Positions 58,122 through 64,000 of a DNA stretch of 64,000 nucleotides are shown piece after piece (position 1 is the first letter of the stretch; every line of letters starts with the position of its first letter). The stretch lies in NCBI GenBank assembly GCA_003259005.1, contig QLII01000001.1, forward strand, positions 6,439,001-6,503,000, read 5' to 3'. The position numbers and the translations under genes were made by a program. Under the pieces are notes generated by a model that worked only from the letters and a program-made list of their open reading frames with translations, was not told the origin of the DNA and searched no databases. The DNA comes from Spirosoma telluris (GTDB lineage: Bacteria; Bacteroidota; Bacteroidia; Cytophagales; Spirosomataceae).

Positions 58122-58158
58122 TTAGAATCTAAAGAATCAATAGCATCCATAGAATCAA

Positions 58159-59289
58159 TCAGGATAGAATAATTAGATCCGTATCCGACTCGGAGAGCCG
58201 GTTTAGAAGCTGATTAAAGGCAAATGTGCGCAGAATAATCTGAATCAGATTGAAGTGAGGTTTACCAATGCAGACCGTTGTTACCTTCCGCTTTTCAACC
58301 TCCTCCATGATGCAGTTTACGACATTATCACCCTTGGCCTGAATCACTTCCGCTCCTAATTCAGTCGCTAATTTCAGGTTGTTAATCAAATGTCGTTGAA
58401 TATCCAGTCGAATCCGATCAGGCGATTCGGCGGGTGTTTGCACGTATAACACATACCAGCGGGAGTTAAAATACGCGGCCAGTCGGGCTGTTTTACGAAT
58501 GACTCGCCGGGCAATGTCAGGGTTTGAGCTGATACTGGCCAGAAATCGTTCCGACCTGATTTGCCCATTTGGAGGGAGCGAGGTTTCTATTTTTCGCTCG
58601 ACGGCGGTGGCTACCTCCCGCAGGGCCAGCTCGCGCAGTTGCAGGATTTTATCGGCCTGGAAAAAATTGGTCAGCGCCGTGGCCACCTTCGCCTGATCGT
58701 AGATTTTGCCTTCTTTAAGTCGGTTGATTAACTCATCGGCGGTCAGATCAATGTTCACCACTTCGTCAGCCATGTGCAGCACCCGGTCGGGGACCCGCTC
58801 GGTTACGTCGATACCCGTTATCTGGCGAACGTCATCATACAGGCTCTCAATGTGCTGAATATTGACCGCCGAAATTACATTGATACCCGCATCCAGAATT
58901 TCCAGTACATCCTGCCAGCGTTTTTCATTTTTAGAGCCGGGAATATTGGTATGCGCCAGCTCATCCACAATGGCCAGTTCTGGGTGTATATTAATGACTG
59001 CCTGCACGTCCATCTCCGCTAACTCGCGACCTTTGTAGAATAATGTTCGCCGGGGAATGATGGGTAGTCCATCAATCAGTGCGTGCGTTTCAGCTCGGTT
59101 ATGGGTTTCAATGAAGCCAATTTTTACATCAATCCCGCTTTTTAACAGCGCATGGGCTTCCTGCAACATGCGGTAGGATTTGCCTACGCCCGCGCTCATG
59201 CCAATATAAATTTTGAACTTACCTCGCCGGGATTCTTTAATGAGCCGGAGAAAGTGATCAGCAGATTGGTCGCGGTCGTCGGGTTGCAT
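58159..59289 (-). CDS. kdpD: KdpD N-terminal sensor protein without kinase domain
   Basis: 376 aa against about 900 for full KdpD. The KdpD domain is complete (about 18-228) with the Walker A-like SAGVGKSYRM and the Walker B-like LAIVDELAHTNIPGS, then a universal-stress-protein domain (about 245-376). The four-span, GAF and kinase parts are absent; the frame stops cleanly, and the next gene on the strand is a separate histidine kinase. In Bacteroidota this split form is often seen next to kdp genes. It probably binds ATP or c-di-AMP and modulates the kinase. Confidence 0.9.
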   Translation of the reverse strand: MQPDDRDQSADHFLRLIKESRRGKFKIYIGMSAGVGKSYRMLQEAHALLKSGIDVKIGFIETHNRAETHALIDGLPIIPRRTLFYKGRELAEMDVQAVINIHPELAIVDELAHTNIPGSKNEKRWQDVLEILDAGINVISAVNIQHIESLYDDVRQITGIDVTERVPDRVLHMADEVVNIDLTADELINRLKEGKIYDQAKVATALTNFFQADKILQLRELALREVATAVERKIETSLPPNGQIRSERFLASISSNPDIARRVIRKTARLAAYFNSRWYVLYVQTPAESPDRIRLDIQRHLINNLKLATELGAEVIQAKGDNVVNCIMEEVEKRKVTTVCIGKPHFNLIQIILRTFAFNQLLNRLSESDTDLIILS

Positions 59290-59307
59290 AGGGTTAAGGA
59301 GTAAAAG

Positions 59308-59345
59308 AGTGATTCGGTTGTACTCATGGGTACAACCGAATCACT
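59308..59345 (-). terminator. Hairpin after the porin gene
   Basis: Perfect 16-bp arms (AGTGATTCGGTTGTAC and complement) with a six-base loop. It overlaps the last base of the porin gene and is followed on the minus strand by a short T-rich tract. It may attenuate read-through into kdpD. Confidence 0.78.
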
Positions 59346-60465
59346 TAAAAACTAATGGCCAAACTCGTTGTCAGCGATGTATTGGTTTTGCTCAGGCCAT
59401 TGGCCTTTTCAAAAATGGCGTCTTTGCTGGAATACACCTTGCCTTCAATCCGGAATAATGCGTTGGGTAAAATGACATAATCATAGTTGATCGAGTAGCC
59501 GAACGTTTGAAACCCATTGGCTGTACCTGTAGGAATGATAACCCCATTTTTATCAGTATACTGTTCAATCCGACCAGCGAGATAACTTTTATCGCTGGTC
59601 GCAAGCCGGGCAATGAGTACGGGCGAATACCAGATGTAGCTGCCATCGCCTACTCGTTGATCACCACTAACGACAGGTTTCCGGTCGGCCCCTATATCGA
59701 AGCCAAGAATTACACCAAACTTGCCAGTTGGGTTGATAATCGCATAGAAGTTGTTGAAGAACCGCCCCTGTTTCAGTGAGTCCGGCCGGTCAGAACCGAT
59801 AAACGTGCTCCAGTTCAGCGTTACCTTCGAGGAAGGACGGTATTGAACCTGAGTGCTAACCGAAGGGCCGCTGTAGCCAGGTAATTTCGCTATCCGTTGC
59901 CACCCATTCAAAACCGACCCCAGCAGCGTCCATTTGCCATTTGATGTATTATACGTCAGTTTGGCACCAGACAGGTAATAGGGTGAATTTTCGGCTAAGA
60001 TGCTCCGGGTCAGCGTCCAGCAATCTTTCGAGATGGCGCTTTCAAAGCCGATGTGCGAGGAGAAAATGCCGGCGTCGAGCCACAGATCTTTTTTGCTACT
60101 TAGTTTAACGCCCGCATTAGCTTCATAAATGTTTTTCAGCAGCCCCTGCTCGGCTGCATAATTGTATTGAGCATAGGTGCCCACCTGAATGGCCAGATTT
60201 GCACGGACGCGCTCGCTGGTATAGGCCCTTTCAGGAACGCCAGATTGACGTTTACTTCGCGGTTTCGCTTATGGTTGTACAAAAAGCCAGGGCGCTCCTG
60301 ACTGGTTTTGGGAGCTGTAAAGTCATGGCTGTAGTACGCTTCGATATAGCCCGATACGGTTAGCCCCGAACCAGGTGCAGCGGTTTTGGTCGTGTCGGTA
60401 ATCTGTGCCACAGATGCGGTGATAACACCAGCCATAAAGGCCGATGTGGTAACTACTATTTTCAT
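59345..60465 (-). pseudogene. Beta-barrel porin (BBP2-like) of the kdp operon, frame broken
   Basis: About 373 aa after repair. ATG 60465 opens a signal peptide (MKIVVTTSAFMAGVITASVAQ). The break is a coding-strand G3 run (60226-60228 on the plus strand); one more G restores LAFLKGAYTSERVRANLAIQ. LTVSGYIEAYYSHDF, NREVNVNLAFLKG and LWLDAGIFSSHIGFES are typical of putative beta-barrel porin-2, and the C-terminus ends in Phe. Its place between kdpC and kdpD suggests an outer-membrane route for K+ or small solutes. Confidence 0.85.
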
Positions 60466-60546
60466 GGTTGTGGTTTTGTTGTATTCCATTTTACCTTCCA
60501 GGCTAACAGATAATATTGTTCTGGAACAACTACTCAAGGACTGACT

Positions 60547-60580
60547 CTGTCTGGGCCAAGCTGGTGCTTGGCCCAGACAG
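60547..60580. terminator. Hairpin between kdpC and the porin gene
   Basis: Perfect 15-bp arms (CTGTCTGGGCCAAGC at 60547-60561 and complement at 60566-60580), loop of four. No T tract, so it may be an intercistronic stem that sets mRNA stability. Confidence 0.75.
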
Positions 60581-60585
60581 TAGCA

Positions 60586-61164
60586 TTACTTCAATTGATC
60601 GAGCGCTACGTTCAGGGCTAAGACATTCACGTTGGCAGGACCGAAAATCCCCAAAAGCGGCCCTTCGGTATGCTGGTCAACCAACTGAGTAAGTCGTTCG
60701 GCGGGTATTCCACGAACTTTGGCAATCCGCGCCACCTGAATTTTAGCTCCAATGGGCGATAGGTCTGGGTCTAGTCCTGAGCCGGATGCCGTGACCAACT
60801 CGGCCGGAATATCGGCTTTGTTAACGCCCGGATTGTGCACCAGAAACGTATCGATACGGGCCTGAACCGTTTTCAGATAATCTGGGTTTGATGGTCCTTT
60901 GTTAGAACCCGCCGATCCGGCCGCATTGTAATCAACGGCCGACGGGCGGCTGTTGAAGTAGCGGTCTTCCGTGAATTTCTGGCCAATCAACTTGTAGCCA
61001 ACTATTTTCCGGGATGCCGTACCACCGTTCACGGTAACGGTTTCGCCTTTGCCACCACCGGGTGCTAACCGGGCAATGCCAGCTACAACCAGGGGATAAA
61101 TGACTACTAACAATACCAGCATGACTAAGGTAAGTCGTATGGCTGGTCCAATGTGTGTTTTCAT
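60586..61164 (-). CDS. kdpC: Potassium-transporting ATPase subunit KdpC
   Basis: 192 aa, the normal size. One N-terminal span (about 9-31: LTLVMLVLLVVIYPLVVAGIA) and a periplasmic domain with GQKFTEDRYFNSRPSAVDYN, SNKGPSNPDYL, VTASGSGLDPDLSPIGAKIQ and LVDQHTEGPLLGIFG, all diagnostic for KdpC. It is a regulatory subunit of the high-affinity K+ pump. 329 bp separate it from kdpB, an unusually wide gap. Confidence 0.96.
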   Translation of the reverse strand: MKTHIGPAIRLTLVMLVLLVVIYPLVVAGIARLAPGGGKGETVTVNGGTASRKIVGYKLIGQKFTEDRYFNSRPSAVDYNAAGSAGSNKGPSNPDYLKTVQARIDTFLVHNPGVNKADIPAELVTASGSGLDPDLSPIGAKIQVARIAKVRGIPAERLTQLVDQHTEGPLLGIFGPANVNVLALNVALDQLK

Positions 61165-61493
61165 ATTTGTAGTGCCGGGTTTCCAGCCCGGTCGTTTAAC
61201 TAAAAGTTTAAAATCGGTAAGTGCATACCGGGCTTCATCAATTTTGAGTATTAAATCGAGCTTCTTTGCCCGGTTAGGGGCTTAACCGCGCAGCATCGGT
61301 GGTGAAAATTAGATCGTTTTCAACCAGCGTGCCGTAGGTACGCGACGGATTGGCAATGGTTGCATACCTACGGCACGCGAAATAGGCTTTCGAATCACGT
61401 TATCTACCGCTCCGGCGGCCCGGCGACGCTACGCTGTTTGATCCCTACGGGATAATTGCTCGATTAATTAGTAAAAACCAATCCAGTCCAGCG
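61165..61493. other. Unusually long kdpB-kdpC gap with inverted repeats
   Basis: No ORF and no trace of kdpA. A small hairpin CCGGGtttccaGCCCGG lies near 61176-61192. An inverted repeat with 14-bp arms (17 with one mismatch) at 61327-61378, GCGTGCCGTAGGTA, is of the same family as 39106-39160. CGGCCCGGCGACGC-like and ATCCCTACGGGAT words near 61420-61455 look like further repeat fragments. Confidence 0.75.
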
Positions 61494-63563
61494 CTACACA
61501 AATAGTCCGACGACTAAATCAATCAATTTTATGCCAATGAAGGGCGCAATAATCCCGCCCAGACCATAGATAAACAGGTTCCGACGAAGCAGAGCCGAAG
61601 CACCAATTGGTTTGTATTCCACACCACGCAGGGCCAGCGGAATCAGCATCGGAATAATGATCGCATTGAAAACTACTGCCGACAGAATTGCGGATTCGGG
61701 CGAGTGTAAGCCCATAATGTTCAAGGCTTGCAGGGCCGGAATCGACAAGGTGAACAGGGCTGGTACAATGGCGAAGTATTTAGCAACGTCGTTGGCGATA
61801 CTGAAGGTCGTTAGCGTACCTCGTGTGATTAGTAACTGCTTGCCAATTTCAACGACCTCGATCAGTTTCGTGGGGTCATTGTCCAGGTCCACCATATTGC
61901 CCGCTTCTTTAGCAGCCTGCGTTCCCGAGTTCATCGCGACGCCTACGTCGGCCTGGGCCAGCGCAGGGGCATCGTTCGTACCATCGCCCATCATGGCCAC
62001 CAGCTTGCCACCGGTTTGTTCATGACGGATGTAGTTCATTTTGTCTTCGGGTTTGGCTTCGGCAATGTAATCATCGACGCCCGCTTTCTCGGCGATAAAC
62101 TTGGCGGTCAGTGGGTTATCACCTGTGACCATCACGGTTTTAACGCCCATTTTTCGCAGTCGGTCGAAACGTTCGGCAATGCCGGGCTTGATAATGTCCT
62201 GCAATTCAATAACGCCTTTGACCACCTCGTTTTCTGATACCACCAGCGGTGTCCCGCCGTTGGCCGCAATCTTCTTCGCCTGTTCTTCGGTTTCGGATGG
62301 GAACAAATTACCCGCCCGCGTTACAATGTTGCGTATGGAGTCCGTGGCCCCTTTACGAATTCGGAGCATCGAACCATTCTTGCCCGTTGGCATGTCAATG
62401 CCCGATGAACGTGTTTCGGCAGTGAACTTGATCAGCGTTGAGCCTTCCGTCGAGAGCCGGGTGGTTACCTTCGGTCCTGCCAGTTCGACAATGGATTTGC
62501 CTTCCGGGGTTTCGTCGGCCAGTGAACTCAGCGCTGAGGCCCGAATCATGTCGTCGATGGATATGCCCGGTGCTGGGTAAAAACTCGTTGCTTTCCGGTT
62601 GCCAATGGTAATGGTCCCCGTTTTGTCCAGCAGCAACGTGTCAATATCACCCGCCGTTTCCACCGCCCGACCTGATTTGGCAATGACGTTTGCTCGCAGA
62701 GCCCGGTCCATACCAGCAATCCCGATGGCGGATAACAGCCCGCCAATGGTAGTTGGAATCAGACAGACGAAGAGTGAGATCAGGGCGGCAATTGTAATCG
62801 GCGTATTGGCATAGTCGGCAAAGGGTTTAAGAACAACGCAGACGATAATGAAAATCAGCGTAAAGCCAGCCAGTAAAATGGTCAGCGCGATTTCATTGGG
62901 CGTTTTCTGACGGGTAGCGCCTTCAACCAGCGCAATCATTTTGTCGAGGAATGATTCGCCGGGTTGGGTGGTCACCTGCACCTTAATCCGATCGGATAGC
63001 ACTTTCGTACCGCCCGTTACGGACGACTTATCGCCACCTGCTTCCCGAATGACGGGCGCTGATTCGCCCGTGATAGCCGATTCGTCGATGGTCGCTAAAC
63101 CTTCGATGATTTCTCCATCGGAGGGGATAATATCGCCTGGTTCACAAAGAAATACGTCACCTTTAACCAGTTGAGCCGATGAAATCAGTTCCACTTCGTT
63201 AGTGTACATGTTGCCAACGGGACGAATGACTTTGGCTGGTGTTTCCTGGCGGGTTTTACGAAGCGATTCAGCCTGCGCTTTGCCCCGAGCTTCGGCAATG
63301 GCCTCCGCGAAGTTGGCAAATAGCACCGTGATGAGCAGAACAAGGGTAATGATGCTATTATACACCAGCGATCCCTGCGTGGTATCGCCCGATAAGGCGA
63401 TGTAGATCGTTACAAACACCATAATCAGGGTGCCAATTTCGACCGTGAACATCACCGGATTCTTGATCAGAATGGCCGGATTTAATTTGATGAATGACTC
63501 CCGAATAGCCGTTCCAACAAGCTCACGCTGGAACAAACTAGGGGAGGATGATTGCTTTGCCAT
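61494..63563 (-). CDS. kdpB: Potassium-transporting P-type ATPase subunit KdpB
   Basis: 689 aa, full length. The phosphorylated aspartate is D313 in LLDKTGTIT; TGES is at about 165 (DESAITGESAPV), the hinge is MVTGDNPLTA, and MMGDGTNDAPALAQADVGVAM is nearby. Seven membrane spans are visible. KdpB hydrolyses ATP to drive K+ uptake through KdpA. It is the first gene of this minus-strand unit, since a divergent small gene starts 32 bp upstream; kdpF and kdpA are not in the expected position. Confidence 0.97.
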   Translation of the reverse strand: MAKQSSSPSLFQRELVGTAIRESFIKLNPAILIKNPVMFTVEIGTLIMVFVTIYIALSGDTTQGSLVYNSIITLVLLITVLFANFAEAIAEARGKAQAESLRKTRQETPAKVIRPVGNMYTNEVELISSAQLVKGDVFLCEPGDIIPSDGEIIEGLATIDESAITGESAPVIREAGGDKSSVTGGTKVLSDRIKVQVTTQPGESFLDKMIALVEGATRQKTPNEIALTILLAGFTLIFIIVCVVLKPFADYANTPITIAALISLFVCLIPTTIGGLLSAIGIAGMDRALRANVIAKSGRAVETAGDIDTLLLDKTGTITIGNRKATSFYPAPGISIDDMIRASALSSLADETPEGKSIVELAGPKVTTRLSTEGSTLIKFTAETRSSGIDMPTGKNGSMLRIRKGATDSIRNIVTRAGNLFPSETEEQAKKIAANGGTPLVVSENEVVKGVIELQDIIKPGIAERFDRLRKMGVKTVMVTGDNPLTAKFIAEKAGVDDYIAEAKPEDKMNYIRHEQTGGKLVAMMGDGTNDAPALAQADVGVAMNSGTQAAKEAGNMVDLDNDPTKLIEVVEIGKQLLITRGTLTTFSIANDVAKYFAIVPALFTLSIPALQALNIMGLHSPESAILSAVVFNAIIIPMLIPLALRGVEYKPIGASALLRRNLFIYGLGGIIAPFIGIKLIDLVVGLFV

Positions 63564-63569
63564 TTTTGT

Positions 63570-63577
63570 TAACTTTG
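63570..63577 (+). promoter_or_regulatory. -7 element of the divergent small-gene pair
   Basis: TAACTTTG fits TAnnTTTG and lies 17 bp before the ATG at 63595. TTG at 63552-63554 gives a 15-bp spacer, slightly short. It is packed between the kdpB start and this gene. Confidence 0.55.
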
Positions 63578-63594
63578 AAAAAATGTGATTCGTT

Positions 63595-63891
63595 ATGACA
63601 GTTGAACAGGTAGCCTTAGAGCGTACTTTTCAGGAAATGGGCTACACGTCGATGGCAGATTATGCCGTGAAGAAAGCCCGTGAAGAACTGCTACAAGAAC
63701 TTAAAATCAGCTTAGAGGCAGTAGACTCCTTCGAGAAAAAGTACGGTATGGCCTATATTGAATTTGCCAAGAAGTTTAACGAACTGTCGCAGTTTGGGCT
63801 ATTTGAACGTGAGAATGATAGTATGGATTGGCGAGCCGAACTGGAGGTGATCCGTGTTGTTGAAAAACGCCTTGTTCGGTTAACAATATGA
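63595..63891 (+). CDS. Putative antitoxin-like small protein
   Basis: 98 aa, acidic and mostly helical: an N-terminal helix pair (VALERTFQEMGYTSMADYAVK), a coiled-coil-like middle and FEKKYGMAYIEFAKKFNELS, ending in NDSMDWRAELEVIRVVEK. The KYGM-x-x-x-EF...DSM-W pattern resembles short partner proteins encoded before DUF6516/TumE-type toxins. The stop overlaps the next ATG (ATGA at 63888), typical of toxin-antitoxin pairs. The identification is by resemblance and gene layout only. Confidence 0.6.
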   Translation: MTVEQVALERTFQEMGYTSMADYAVKKAREELLQELKISLEAVDSFEKKYGMAYIEFAKKFNELSQFGLFERENDSMDWRAELEVIRVVEKRLVRLTI

Positions 63892-64000
63892 TTTTTGATC
63901 TTAGTCCATTTCAATCAATCATTGCCTTTTCCAGTCCTTTCGAGCCGGTTTTTCGACCGGGGTTACCCAAATTCGGAGCCGCATTACGCTGATAGACCAG
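63888..64000 (+). CDS. Start of a possible TumE/DUF6516-like toxin, cut by the right edge
   Basis: ATG 63888 overlaps the preceding stop. As given, the frame ends after 34 codons (TGA at 63990). Adding one G to the G4 run at 63959-63962, the same defect seen in many genes here, keeps the frame open to the window end, with PGVTQIRSRITLIDQ, which resembles the start of DUF6516 domains. Too little is visible for certainty. Confidence 0.35.

Noticed and set aside
61165..61493. Remnant of kdpA between kdpC and kdpB
   Set aside because: The stretch is only 329 bp and consists of hairpins and repeat fragments; no KdpA-like coding in any frame.
1..64000. tRNA, rRNA, transposase, integrase or phage genes
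   Set aside because: I looked for their signatures on both strands and saw none that I could support.

Overview
The window looks like a chromosomal segment of a Bacteroidota bacterium, most likely a Cytophagales member close to Spirosoma; the genus is inferred from gene style, not from a marker gene. The evidence is a SusC/RagA TonB-linked receptor, a metalloprotease with a type IX secretion C-terminal domain, a DUF1501/DUF1800 pair, M56 peptidases fused to TonB domains next to a BlaI repressor, start codons without Shine-Dalgarno sequences, and several promoters of the Bacteroidota TTG-N20-TAnnTTTG type. No rRNA, tRNA, CRISPR array, transposase or phage gene was seen.

Layout. 1-2536 (-) is the N-terminal part of a SusC-like receptor cut by the left edge. 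3006-8986 (+) is a tightly packed seven-gene run: PhyH dioxygenase, sterol-desaturase-type hydroxylase, DUF1684, a small unknown protein, a PLP aminotransferase, an AhpD-like protein and an SDR. 9023-13867 holds DUF1501/DUF1800, a small secreted protein and a cysteine-synthase-like enzyme. 14116-21044 holds a PD40 lipoprotein, a small outer-membrane barrel, a sorbosone-dehydrogenase/cytochrome c fusion and two DUF1080 (3-keto-disaccharide hydrolase) proteins. 21258-26222 holds a phosphohistidine phosphatase, an M4 protease and an 11 x 21-bp heptad-repeat protein. 26358-30101 (-) is a blaI - M56/TonB - M56/TonB operon with twin operators. 30252-34840 (-) holds a GH2 enzyme and a glutaminase-like protein. 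35120-46686 (+) is a hexuronate and glucuronoxylan degradation locus: RraA-like, enolase-family dehydratase, MFS transporter, CE15 glucuronoyl esterase, UxuA mannonate dehydratase, GH67 alpha-glucuronidase, SDR and a phosphodiesterase. 46726-56063 is mixed: small lipoproteins, an SCP2 protein, a Gfo/Idh/MocA oxidoreductase, a 7TM histidine kinase, a serine hydrolase with TPR and an LpxR-like barrel. 56207-63563 (-) is a kdp potassium-uptake operon (kdpB, kdpC, a barrel porin, a KdpD sensor without kinase domain, and a separate histidine kinase) with no kdpA in view. A small toxin-antitoxin-like pair begins divergently at 63595.

Two window-wide patterns stand out. First, ten genes carry twelve clear single-base losses (a further one near the end of a kinase gene makes thirteen), and every one is repaired by adding one base to a G or C homopolymer. 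This points to a sequencing or consensus artefact more than to gene decay. Second, most gaps between genes carry a long, often perfect inverted repeat with 14-35 bp arms, and several of these belong to families that recur inside the window.
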